Assembly (NCBI GenBank): GCA_964542875.1
Contig: CAZIWA010000168.1
Coordinates: forward strand, 1-10,231
Length of the DNA: 10,231 bases
Direction of reading: 5' to 3'
Source of the DNA: CAZGOM01 sp964542875
GTDB lineage: Bacteria > Planctomycetota > Phycisphaerae > Phycisphaerales > Phycisphaeraceae
Below are positions 1 to 6,954 of the stretch, in pieces. The position numbers were made by a program, and so were the translations under genes. The notes under the pieces are model-generated. The model saw nothing but the letters and a program-made list of their open reading frames with translations, was not told the origin of the DNA and made no database searches. Position 1 is the stretch's first letter. Every line of letters begins with the position of its first letter.

Positions 1-24
1 TACTCCTACCCGATCCCCCTCTTC

Positions 25-1140
25 TCACCTCTGCCGAAACTTCTCAATGGTCTCCCAATTGAGCGTAACACCCAGGCCCGGCGCCTCAGGCACATCGACA
101 TACCCGTTGACCACAGGGAACTTCTCAATCGTGGTCGTCTGCCGGATCGGCCCTTCCTCAACGCAATATTCAAGGATGACGCCATTCTGGATGGCCGCCA
201 TGAAGTGCAGTGAGGCAGCGATGGAAATGCCGGTCTTGTAAGAGTGATTGCACACGCCTTTGCGCAGGCTCTTGGCGATATCGGCGATCTTCATGCCCGC
301 GGTAAGCCCGCCGCAGCGCGCCAGGTCGGGCTGGACGATGTCGATATCGCCCACGCGCATCAGGTGTTCATACGCAGCCACGCCCGATTCCCCTTCACCC
401 GCGGCAATGCGGGTGGCCACGTGGTTCGAGAGCTTGCCGTAGCCTTCAAAATCATCGGCCAGCAGGGGTTCTTCAATCCAGAATGGGCGGAACTGACGCA
501 ACAGCTCTTCGCGCCGAACTGCGGTCTTCCAGTCCCAGCAGCAGCCCACGTCGATCATAAAGTCACGGTTGTCGCCCAGGCCCCGCCGCGCCGCAGCGGC
601 ATGTTCCAGGTCAAGTTTCTCATCCTTTCCGAAAGGCCCCCAGCCAAACTTCACCGCGGTGAAGCCGGCATTGGCCCACTGCTGCGCAATCTTGAAAGTG
701 TCGTCAGGTGTGTTGCCGAAAAGGATCGACGCATAAGCGCGCAGCTTCTTCTGATAAGCGCCGCCCAAAAGCTTGTAAACAGGCACGCCGTAGTGTTTGC
801 CGGCGATATCCCAAAGCGCCAGGTCAATGCCCGACATCGCATGGATCGCAGGGCCAAACCGGCCGAAGTAAATGGTCGCCCGGTGCATCTTTTCGTATAG
901 CCGGCCGATCTCCAGCGGATCTTCACCAATCAGCACATTCGCCAGCCCATTGGCGATGTAGTGGCTCATCGGCGCTTCAATCACCGCTTTGGCCACGGTG
1001 GGGGAAGAGTCCACTTCGCCCACGCCCACAAGGCCCGAATCCGTGTGAACCAGCACAACCAGGTTGTCCTGCGTGCCGTCGCAATCGGTCGTGACATTGG
1101 GCAGACGCAGGTGAATCGCTTCGACTTTCGTGATCTTCAT
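25..1140 (-). CDS. Mandelate racemase/muconate lactonizing enzyme family protein, probable sugar-acid dehydratase
   Basis: A 371-residue enolase-superfamily enzyme of full length for the family: an N-terminal capping domain (about 1-125), then a TIM barrel. The Mg ligands are visible as D197 (IDVG), E223 (WIEEP) and E249 (AAGEG). D272 (QPDLAR) and H299 (CNHSYKTG) match the His-Asp dyad of the mandelate racemase subgroup, and E324 (LEYC) matches its late acid. K164 sits where the KxK motif is expected, but the second lysine is replaced (K164-F-G-W167). With one lysine and an intact dyad, the enzyme resembles sugar-acid dehydratases more than a two-base racemase. The family abstracts a proton alpha to a carboxylate in the cytoplasm; the substrate here cannot be read. 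The ATG at 1140 is preceded by GGAG (complement of 1146-1149) at normal spacing. The gene is divergent from the GT87 gene. Family assignment is firm; dehydratase activity is inference. Confidence 0.93.
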   Translation of the reverse strand: MKITKVEAIHLRLPNVTTDCDGTQDNLVVLVHTDSGLVGVGEVDSSPTVAKAVIEAPMSHYIANGLANVLIGEDPLEIGRLYEKMHRATIYFGRFGPAIHAMSGIDLALWDIAGKHYGVPVYKLLGGAYQKKLRAYASILFGNTPDDTFKIAQQWANAGFTAVKFGWGPFGKDEKLDLEHAAAARRGLGDNRDFMIDVGCCWDWKTAVRREELLRQFRPFWIEEPLLADDFEGYGKLSNHVATRIAAGEGESGVAAYEHLMRVGDIDIVQPDLARCGGLTAGMKIADIAKSLRKGVCNHSYKTGISIAASLHFMAAIQNGVILEYCVEEGPIRQTTTIEKFPVVNGYVDVPEAPGLGVTLNWETIEKFRQR

Positions 1141-1232
1141 TTTCGCTCCAAAGGGGATGGTGGCGGGCTCGTGAGCAAGAGTTTACCGGACTTCCAGGAA
1201 TATTTCATATTCGCTCGAAAGGGAAATGAAGC
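1141..1232. promoter_or_regulatory. Divergent intergenic region with a 15-bp palindrome
   Basis: This 92-bp spacer separates the divergent starts of the MR-type enzyme and the GT87 gene, so it should hold both promoters. A perfect inverted repeat, GAATAT-TTC-ATATTC, lies at 1198-1212, about 20 bases before the GT87 start. Its size suits a dimeric repressor site, but it is AT-rich and could be chance. I found no convincing -35/-10 pair. Confidence 0.35.
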
Positions 1233-2600
1233 ATGCCTGCTACACTCACGCCAACGATGGAGCCAACCACCCAAATCAAGAATCAAGACGGGTATCAACC
1301 CTTCTGGCGGCACTTTTATGCCGGGTTTGTGGTGTTGTTCCTCCTCCTCATCGTCGCGTTTTCGCTCACCCCCATGGTGAAGGCCTTTAAAAAGCCGCTC
1401 GAAAACAAGGACTACACCATCTGGCAGGAATACGGCCGCCTGGGCATCACCGGTAAACCGCTTTACCCGGCCAACCCCGCCACAGAAACCTTTGAGTACA
1501 TGTACCCCCCCTTCCCCGCGGTGTTCGTCTGGGGGCCCGCCAGCCTCATGCCCGCTCCGGGGTTCGTGCTTTTTCTGACGCTGCTCAATTCCGCAGCCTG
1601 GCTGTTTGTGGTGTTTGCCAGCGTCTGGCTCGCCACCGGCAAATGGTTCAGGCAGGAACCCCTTCTTTATCTGCTCCCTTCGCTGATCTGCATCGGCTAC
1701 GTGTGGGATACCTATCTTCTGGGCCAGATCAACATCCTCCTGCTGGCCCTGGTGCTGGGCGCTTTTGTTTTGATCAAGAAAAACCGCCCCGTCTCCGCGG
1801 GCATGCTCATCGCCCTGGCCAGCGCCATCAAAGCCTTCCCCGTGCTGCTGGTGAGCTGGCTCATCTGGCGTCGCCAGTGGAAAGCCCTGGCCGGCTTCTG
1901 CATCGCCGCGGTGTTCATCCTGCTCATCCTCCCCAGCCTTGTGCGTGGCTCCGGGCAAACCACCTCAGAGTTGGGCGTCTGGTTTGAAGGCATGGCCAAC
2001 CAGGAGTTTGGCCAGCGCGCCGGCATCGGCGTGACGTACAAAAACCAATCCCTCAAATCCGTCGTCTACCGGCTCACCCAACCCTTCGACGCCGGCGACG
2101 ACAACGGCGTGCACTACACCGTCAATCTCATCAACGTAAGCAACGGCGTACGCGAAGCCATCTTCCTGGGCATCGCTGCTCTCCTTGGCATCTGGTTCGC
2201 CCTGGCGACGCCCCCGAGGGTGGGCAAGCAGCTCTGGCGGCCCGAGCCGCCGGAAAACATCACCTCATTTGAAATGGCGATGATCCTTACTCTGATCATC
2301 TTCGCTTCCCCCCTCTCATGGACTTACTTTTACATCTGGCTCATCCCCGGTCTGACCGTCCTCACCCATGAATGGCTCAAGCGCCCGCACCAGACCGCCG
2401 GCCGGGTGTTTGCCGCGACGCTCCTCATCGTCGTAGTGCTTGTGCTCTCCAGTGCAATCACCCAGGTGTGGAACCAGCATCGCCCCCAGGCCTACGGCGC
2501 AACGTTCTTTGGAGCCGTGCTGATGTTCAGCGTATTGACCGGCTATCTGGTCATCGCCCGCAGGCCCGTTCCACCCGCCCTCTCCACTGATAAACCCTGA
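1233..2600 (+). CDS. GT87 (DUF2029) polytopic membrane glycosyltransferase
   Basis: A 455-residue integral membrane protein with about ten hydrophobic segments, the first at roughly 28-47 and the last near 425-441. It matches the GT87 family (mycobacterial PimE-like), which transfers a mannosyl or similar residue from a polyprenyl-phosphate sugar on the outer face of the cytoplasmic membrane. Family features in order are an acidic D60-Y61 after the first membrane segment, G74-KPLY, a YPPF motif at 91-94, GQIN at 164-167, AIKAFP at 198-203 and NQSL at 271-274. The start at 1233 is chosen because AAGGGA lies about 9 bases upstream; an in-frame ATG at 1257 is an alternative. The stop lies 3 bases from the stop of the convergent PhyH gene. 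The acceptor is unknown; a lipid-linked or surface glycan is likely from the family. Confidence 0.88.
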   Translation: MPATLTPTMEPTTQIKNQDGYQPFWRHFYAGFVVLFLLLIVAFSLTPMVKAFKKPLENKDYTIWQEYGRLGITGKPLYPANPATETFEYMYPPFPAVFVWGPASLMPAPGFVLFLTLLNSAAWLFVVFASVWLATGKWFRQEPLLYLLPSLICIGYVWDTYLLGQINILLLALVLGAFVLIKKNRPVSAGMLIALASAIKAFPVLLVSWLIWRRQWKALAGFCIAAVFILLILPSLVRGSGQTTSELGVWFEGMANQEFGQRAGIGVTYKNQSLKSVVYRLTQPFDAGDDNGVHYTVNLINVSNGVREAIFLGIAALLGIWFALATPPRVGKQLWRPEPPENITSFEMAMILTLIIFASPLSWTYFYIWLIPGLTVLTHEWLKRPHQTAGRVFAATLLIVVVLVLSSAITQVWNQHRPQAYGATFFGAVLMFSVLTGYLVIARRPVPPALSTDKP

Positions 2601-2603
2601 CTT

Positions 2604-3371
2604 TCACTGCGCCTTTTTCACTTCGCCGTAGAACCACGTGGCGCCCGGGGCCTCCACGATCACCGACCGTGCGTCGTTGAGCTCCACAGGGCTCTGCCGC
2701 TGAAATCCCAAAAGCCTTAAAAGCAGCCCGGAGGCTGTCTCAACCACTTGTGGATCCGTTGACCGCTTATGGTCGGTCTGCGGCTTGATCCAGCTCCGCA
2801 CATAAAACACAAACGCCGACCGGCGGGGGCTGCTGGACCTGTTTTCTCCCGCCCGGTGGTACGTCCGGCTATCGAAAAGAAAAAACGACCCCGCCGGCAC
2901 CAGCACCGGCACCGCAGGGTCCCCTGACACATCCTTCTGTATATGGCTGCCCGGCTGAATCAACGTTGCTCCATTTTCCAGTGTGAAGTCATCAAAAGCC
3001 CAGCCGACATTGATGCCCACCGGGTGATCCATCCAGAAAAGCGATGGTCCCCAGATCATCTGGTCTCGGTGAATCGCCCCCGCCTTGCTGCCGGGGTATA
3101 CCGTGTGATGATTCACCCCTGAAAGGATGCAGTCGTCGCCGAGAATCGGCTCGATGACATCCAGCAATCCCCGATGCTGCACCAGTTCGCGAAACACAGC
3201 ATCGCGATTGGTGAGATTCACATGCACATTGGTCCGCGTCTGCTGGGGCACGCCGTCATTGAGCCGGTCGATCGCAGCCCGCGCTCTGGCAAGCTGGTCG
3301 TCCGTCATGGCGCCCGGCATAAGGGTGTATCCCTGCTCACGAAGCTGATGAATGTGGTCCTGGGCAAGCAT
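2604..3371 (-). CDS. Phytanoyl-CoA dioxygenase (PhyH) family Fe(II)/2-oxoglutarate oxygenase
   Basis: A 255-residue protein of usual length for bacterial PhyH proteins, which are non-haem Fe(II)/2-oxoglutarate hydroxylases with a double-stranded beta-helix fold. The N-terminal helix (DHIHQLREQGYTLMPG, 5-20) is characteristic. The iron ligands are seen as H101-R-D103 (HxD) and distal H172 (YHRAGEN), with R184/R185 a candidate 2-oxoglutarate carboxylate binder. The stretch LENGATLIQPGSH (131-143) is the usual core signature. The ATG at 3371 has AAGGA (complement of 3379-3383) 7 bases upstream. The gene is divergent from an AraC regulator, the usual arrangement for local control, so the regulator probably governs it. 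Substrates of bacterial PhyH proteins vary widely (lipids, small metabolites) and this one cannot be named. Confidence 0.92.
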   Translation of the reverse strand: MLAQDHIHQLREQGYTLMPGAMTDDQLARARAAIDRLNDGVPQQTRTNVHVNLTNRDAVFRELVQHRGLLDVIEPILGDDCILSGVNHHTVYPGSKAGAIHRDQMIWGPSLFWMDHPVGINVGWAFDDFTLENGATLIQPGSHIQKDVSGDPAVPVLVPAGSFFLFDSRTYHRAGENRSSSPRRSAFVFYVRSWIKPQTDHKRSTDPQVVETASGLLLRLLGFQRQSPVELNDARSVIVEAPGATWFYGEVKKAQ

Positions 3372-3507
3372 TGGTGATTCCTTTTTATGGCTTTATCCAA
3401 GGCTTTAAATCTTAGAGAGAACAACCTTAACTGGGTATTTCCAGGATTGCCCCGTTTGTATCTATTCCTGCTTTCCTTCATTGGCCTTACGCCTCCCGTG
3501 CGATACC
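3372..3507. promoter_or_regulatory. Divergent PhyH/AraC control region
   Basis: This 136-bp, relatively AT-rich spacer lies between the starts of the PhyH gene (-) and the AraC regulator (+). Two copies of GGCTTTA (3389-3395 and 3401-3407) are 12 bases apart, close to one helical turn, just before the PhyH ribosome-binding site. AraC-type proteins often bind direct repeats, so this is a candidate site, but the repeat is short. I could not place a convincing sigma-70 promoter on either strand. Confidence 0.35.
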
Positions 3508-4317
3508 ATGGAACCCATGATCGACCTGACCATCCGAGTCCTTCAGGCCGGCCATGCGCTCATCGAGCCCGACTGGTGGCGGTATTCCATCCGCCCCTCG
3601 CGCTTCTGGACGATCTACCTTTCCAATCAAACCGGTATCGCCCTTGTCATCGCCGGTAGCACCATCAAGCTCCCCGCTAATCGCGTCTGCCTCATCCCAG
3701 GCGGCCTTCACTATGACTGCTACGTCACACGCCCCGTAAAGCAGGCATGGTTCACCTTCGACATCGTGCAGCCGGCAAGCGTGCTGGTTTCCCAACTCTT
3801 TGATGGCCCCGTCATGCTCCCGGCCAACCCTTCGCTTGAATCACGCGTGAAGGCCCTCGCCCGTACCCTGGACTTTTCATCCCCCATCACCTTTGAGTTG
3901 GACCTGAAGGTGAAAGCCCTTGCTTACGAATCCTTGGCGGCGCACCTCCGGACCCTTTCTCCCACCCGTGTCCACGCCTGGGAGCACGCCGGCGCACAGG
4001 CCCCCATTGCCGCCGCACTGGCTTTAATCGAAGACAAGACCAGCCAGCCGCTGACCAACCGTCTCCTTGCCGATGCCTGCCACATGTCCGAATACCACTT
4101 CATCCGGATGTTCAAAGCCGCTGTCGGCCAGACACCCGCCAGCTACCTGCGAGACCGTCGAATCTCCAAAATCGCCCAGCAACTCCGGTCCACTGATAAG
4201 TCCATCAAACAAATCGCCCAGGAAACAGGCTTTGAAAACCGCTTCCACATGACAAGACTCTTCACACGCCTCACGGGTAAATCACCCGCCGGCTATCGCA
4301 GGCAGGCTCGCGTCTAG
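3508..4317 (+). CDS. AraC family transcriptional regulator
   Basis: A 269-residue regulator from the ATG at 3508. A TTG at 3481 would add nine residues that do not look like part of the domain, and an ATG at 3517 is also possible. The N-terminal part (about 1-110) looks like an AraC-type cupin ligand-binding domain (GIALVIAG, LPANRVCLIPGGLHYDC). The C-terminal 100 residues carry both AraC helix-turn-helix motifs: the first at about 183-204 (LLADACHMSEYHFIRMFK), followed by GQTPASYLRDRRI, and the second at about 231-256 (IKQIAQETGFENRFHMTRLF), ending GKSPAGYRR. Proteins of this layout usually activate sugar-use genes on binding a ligand. The divergent PhyH gene is the likeliest target, by position. 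Its stop lies 13 bases from the convergent stop of the sialidase-like gene. Confidence 0.94.
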   Translation: MEPMIDLTIRVLQAGHALIEPDWWRYSIRPSRFWTIYLSNQTGIALVIAGSTIKLPANRVCLIPGGLHYDCYVTRPVKQAWFTFDIVQPASVLVSQLFDGPVMLPANPSLESRVKALARTLDFSSPITFELDLKVKALAYESLAAHLRTLSPTRVHAWEHAGAQAPIAAALALIEDKTSQPLTNRLLADACHMSEYHFIRMFKAAVGQTPASYLRDRRISKIAQQLRSTDKSIKQIAQETGFENRFHMTRLFTRLTGKSPAGYRRQARV

Positions 4318-4330
4318 CGCTTGTCGGAAA

Positions 4331-5713
4331 TCACTTGCCGGTGGCCGTCGCGTCAAACCGGGCAAAGATGCCTGCGGCCCGGCCGCCATTGGTATCCAGC
4401 GCGATCGCCAGCCGATTGGTGCCATGCTTGAACTTCACCGGCACCACCGTCTTGTCCGGCACTGCGGGGTTGCTGCCTGCGCCCGCAAACACTTCCGTGC
4501 CGTTGAGCCACACCCGCACCGGCCCGTCATAACCCAAAAAGAGCGTGCCGGAATCCCGCGGCCCCACTTCGATATCGCTCACCAGGTAAACCACGCCCGG
4601 GCGCTTGGCAACAATGTCTTTCGCGCTCACAAACCCCGCGGCGATCTTATCGGCCCCAAGCGCTTGCACAGCCTGCCAGTTGCCCGGCAGCGTTCCTTCG
4701 GGATACGCCGCTTGATGCAGTCCCCCCAGGCTCTGCACATCCGACACGCGCCAATCTGGAATGAACGAAGCGCCGAACAATGCATCCACCACATAGATAT
4801 CCGGGTGGTGCCACTGGCTGATGCCCGGGTTTTCATGCGCAAGGCAGTTGGAGTAATACGACATGAAAAACCGCCCCTTGTGCGTCGGATGCGCGGCCAC
4901 CGCCATGTACGAGCAATCAAACTCCGGCCCTGAAGGCAGCACCATTTCAAACTCCGGCTGCGCCTGCGACTGGATCGGCCCCACCTTGAAAATCGCCATG
5001 TGCGCCACCTTGGGTCGCGGCATCCATCGGCCGGAAATCCAAAGCTCATCCTCCACCCACCACGCCATCGGCCCCGTCAGCGCGACATCCAGCTCCCGCT
5101 TGCTCCACTGTGTAAAAGGCGCCTTGCCGGTGAACAAAAGCGGACGCTTGGAGGCATGCTCCCGCCTCACCAGAATCGCTGCTTCCCCATTGGGTTTAAT
5201 CGCCAGTGCAGCTTCGTTGGGCCGCTCCTCCCGGCTGGCGTGAAGGGTGGCGCCCTGCTTCCAGGCAAAGCCGTCAACACTCTCAAACCATGCAATGGTG
5301 CTTTCAAGACACGCCACGCAGTAATGCATGCCGTTGAAAAACACCGGCCGCCACAACCGCCAATTCCCCACTCCGGTGTAGAACTTGTACGGCGTCCACA
5401 TCAACCCGTCTTCCGTGCTCGCCGCGCCGGACACAGTGCCCTCCGGCGTCGCCGTGAACGCATTCACAAACAGCCGCTTGCCATCGGTGTACACATTGGC
5501 ATCCCGGGTATCGCCCGGCCCGCGCGCCACGTAAACCGTATCAAAGCTCACACCTTCATCCCGGCTGCGCATCACGATGATACGCCCCTGTTCTTCAGCA
5601 TGGGAATCCCCCTGCCGGAAGGCCACGTAGAGCGCGCCTTTAAAAAAGCACGCCCCCGTAAAAGCGTTGTGGTTGCAGTCGTTGGTGATGCGCCGAATGG
5701 AGTTGATTTTCAT
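4331..5713 (-). CDS. Sialidase/BNR-like beta-propeller protein with C-terminal beta-sandwich domain
   Basis: A 460-residue protein. Residues 1-310 look like a beta-propeller of the exo-alpha-sialidase/BNR class, with Asp-box-like motifs at 50-57 (SRDEGVSF), 99-106 (STEDGLMW) and 145-151 (SVDGFAW), plus many aromatic blades. Residues about 315-457 resemble a C-terminal beta-sandwich found at the ends of glycan-active proteins (GYDGPVRVWLNGTEVF, then FKHGTNRLAIALD). The family hydrolyses or binds sugars; catalytic residues cannot be assigned, so activity is open. There is no signal peptide. I start at the ATG at 5713 (MKINSIRR): an upstream in-frame ATG at 5794 would add 27 residues encoded by a repeat element and looks unreal. 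A weak AGG precedes 5713. It is probably the last gene of the leftward esterase cluster, separated from it by the repeat at 5741-5853. Confidence 0.82.
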   Translation of the reverse strand: MKINSIRRITNDCNHNAFTGACFFKGALYVAFRQGDSHAEEQGRIIVMRSRDEGVSFDTVYVARGPGDTRDANVYTDGKRLFVNAFTATPEGTVSGAASTEDGLMWTPYKFYTGVGNWRLWRPVFFNGMHYCVACLESTIAWFESVDGFAWKQGATLHASREERPNEAALAIKPNGEAAILVRREHASKRPLLFTGKAPFTQWSKRELDVALTGPMAWWVEDELWISGRWMPRPKVAHMAIFKVGPIQSQAQPEFEMVLPSGPEFDCSYMAVAAHPTHKGRFFMSYYSNCLAHENPGISQWHHPDIYVVDALFGASFIPDWRVSDVQSLGGLHQAAYPEGTLPGNWQAVQALGADKIAAGFVSAKDIVAKRPGVVYLVSDIEVGPRDSGTLFLGYDGPVRVWLNGTEVFAGAGSNPAVPDKTVVPVKFKHGTNRLAIALDTNGGRAAGIFARFDATATGK

Positions 5714-5740
5714 GAGTGCCTGATAGCCAAAAGGGGGAAA

Positions 5741-5853
5741 GCTAATAGAGACCTTTGAATAATCTGCATCCGCTCTTTCAGGCCCCCTCTCCATCAGGGA
5801 GAGGGCTGGGGTGAGGGTGTTCTTTCGACCGGTTATTCAAAGACCCCAATAGC
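5741..5853. repeat. MITE/REP-like element: terminal inverted repeats around a GC-rich hairpin
   Basis: A 113-bp non-coding element. Its ends form an imperfect inverted repeat: 5741-5762 (GCTAATAGAGACCTTTGAATAA) read against the complement of 5833-5853, with about 17 of 22 positions matching and the inner TTTGAATAA perfect. Inside is a perfect 8-bp hairpin, CCCTCTCC (5785-5792) with GGAGAGGG (5798-5805), followed by CTGGGGTGAGGGTG (5806-5819). The core CCCTCACCCCAGCCCTCTCCC-type sequence, on the minus strand, belongs to a dispersed repeat I recall from many bacterial genomes. No clear target-site duplication is seen. It sits in the leader of the sialidase-like gene, where as RNA it could fold into a long stem and affect read-through. 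Confidence 0.72.
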
Positions 5854-5916
5854 CTAAGCGGTAGTCCATCTGAAGCACAGCCCGAGACGCCTCAATTTCG
5901 CTCTGCTGAACACCAT

Positions 5917-6042
5917 TTAGCTCCAATACTGCGTCACCACCGTCAACAGCATCATCCCGATTACAAAGGCCGCCCAGAGCTCACTGCGCACGCCCGCGCT
6001 CGCCAAGTGGCCCCCAAACGCCGCCCCTTTGGCGTCAAACAT
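5917..6042 (-). CDS. Small 41-residue single-pass membrane protein (unrecognised)
   Basis: This short frame starts at an ATG inside the last codons of esterase A (ATGTTTGA, an 8-base overlap with the esterase stop) and ends with TAA at 5917-5919. The peptide begins MFDAKGAAFGG and has one strong hydrophobic stretch at about 22-40 (LWAAFVIGMMLLTVVTQYW) after a short basic/polar lead containing R19, which suits a single transmembrane helix. Its codons are mostly G- or C-ending (GCG, GGC, GTG, CTG), like the neighbouring minus-strand genes. Translation would be coupled to esterase A; AAGGG just upstream is a poor, close ribosome-binding site. A TGA three codons upstream in the same frame excludes a longer N-terminus here. 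I do not recognise the family. It could also be the remnant of the C-terminus of a lost transporter gene. Confidence 0.55.
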   Translation of the reverse strand: MFDAKGAAFGGHLASAGVRSELWAAFVIGMMLLTVVTQYWS

Positions 6043-6901
6043 CGCCCTTCACCCAATCCGACAGCCAATCCGTCAGCAGCCCCGTCCACGACCGCAGTGC
6101 CGGCCGATCCAGCGCCATCCCCACACCATGCGGGCCCGACCGGTAAGAGTGCAGTTCGCACGGCACCTTCTCCCTGGCATACGCACTGGCGAACATCAGC
6201 GCATTCTCCACCAGCACCGCGCCGTCATCAGCCGTGTGATAGATAAACGCAGGCGGGTTTTCCTTCGTCACATGAAGCTCCAGCGAAAGCTCCCGGCGCT
6301 GCGCCTCCGGCGCATCCGGCCCAAACAGCTTCGCCGCACATCCCGCGTGATAGCTCGTCACCAGCGAAATCGCCGGATATCCCAGAATCACCCGGTTAGG
6401 CCGCGCCGAAACAGACGCCACAAGATCATCATCCCCATCCGCATAAAAGTCCGGCCGCGTCGCCACCGATGCCGCCAGATGCCCCCCTGCGCTAAACCCC
6501 ATCAGCGCAATCCGATTCGGATCAATATCCAGTTCTGCCGCCTTCGATCGGATCACCCGCACCGCCCGACACGCATCCGCATACGGCGCTGGAAACCTAA
6601 ACGGCGCAATCCGCGAAACCACCACCCCGCTGAGCATGCCAAGCGACGAAAACAATTCGCAAAGCGGTTCTCCCTCGTGCCGGGTCAGCCGGGAATACCC
6701 CCCACCCGGGCACACCAGAATGCACGCCCGCTTGTTTGGCCCGCTGCGCGCCTTGGCATCCGCCGCAGGGGCAAACATCTCAATCCGCGGCCGCCCAGGC
6801 GGCATCGTCCGCGCCGCCGGCGGCTCCGCAGAACCCTCGGGCGGCGGCACATTGTGCGAAGAAGCGTCAGGCCAAAGATTGATCGTGCTCGTTGCTGGCA
6901 T
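6035..6901 (-). CDS. Alpha/beta-hydrolase esterase A (BD-FAE/acetyl-xylan-esterase-like)
   Basis: A 288-residue alpha/beta hydrolase. The oxyanion-hole motif CPGGGY (64-69), the nucleophile S137 in GFSAGGH, the acid D226 in HTADD and the base H258 in PHGVGM complete a catalytic triad. The layout matches small bacterial carbohydrate esterases (BD-FAE/Axe-like) that remove acetyl or feruloyl groups from sugars. There is no signal peptide, so it should act in the cytoplasm, probably on imported acylated oligosaccharides. It lies 53 bases downstream of its paralogue, esterase B. Their last 58 or so shared residues differ at only two positions, while the first 55 are much less alike. No clear ribosome-binding site precedes the ATG at 6901. 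Its stop overlaps the small membrane ORF. The substrate is not identifiable. Confidence 0.9.
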   Translation of the reverse strand: MPATSTINLWPDASSHNVPPPEGSAEPPAARTMPPGRPRIEMFAPAADAKARSGPNKRACILVCPGGGYSRLTRHEGEPLCELFSSLGMLSGVVVSRIAPFRFPAPYADACRAVRVIRSKAAELDIDPNRIALMGFSAGGHLAASVATRPDFYADGDDDLVASVSARPNRVILGYPAISLVTSYHAGCAAKLFGPDAPEAQRRELSLELHVTKENPPAFIYHTADDGAVLVENALMFASAYAREKVPCELHSYRSGPHGVGMALDRPALRSWTGLLTDWLSDWVKGDV

Positions 6902-6954
6902 GAATTAAAGTCTCAATGGGAATTAAAAAACGGCAATATCAAAACCCGCCCGCA
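6902..6954. other. Short spacer between the tandem esterases with a direct repeat
   Basis: This 53-bp AT-rich gap holds two copies of GAATTAAA (6902-6909 and 6920-6927), 18 bases apart, immediately before the esterase A start. There is no terminator and no strong ribosome-binding site, so the two esterases probably share a transcript. Confidence 0.3.

Noticed and set aside
244..900. Plus-strand frame of 218 codons opposite the mandelate-racemase-type gene
   Set aside because: No domain, and the minus strand carries all metal ligands and the catalytic dyad of the enolase superfamily.
1137..1958. Minus-strand frame of 273 codons opposite the GT87 gene
   Set aside because: Its composition is low-complexity Gln/His/Glu/Gly, as expected for the antisense of a membrane-protein gene; the GT87 motifs on the + strand explain the region.
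5714..5794. Upstream ATG extension of the sialidase-like protein
   Set aside because: The 27 extra residues come from the repeat element and its flank, and the protein has a natural start at 5713.
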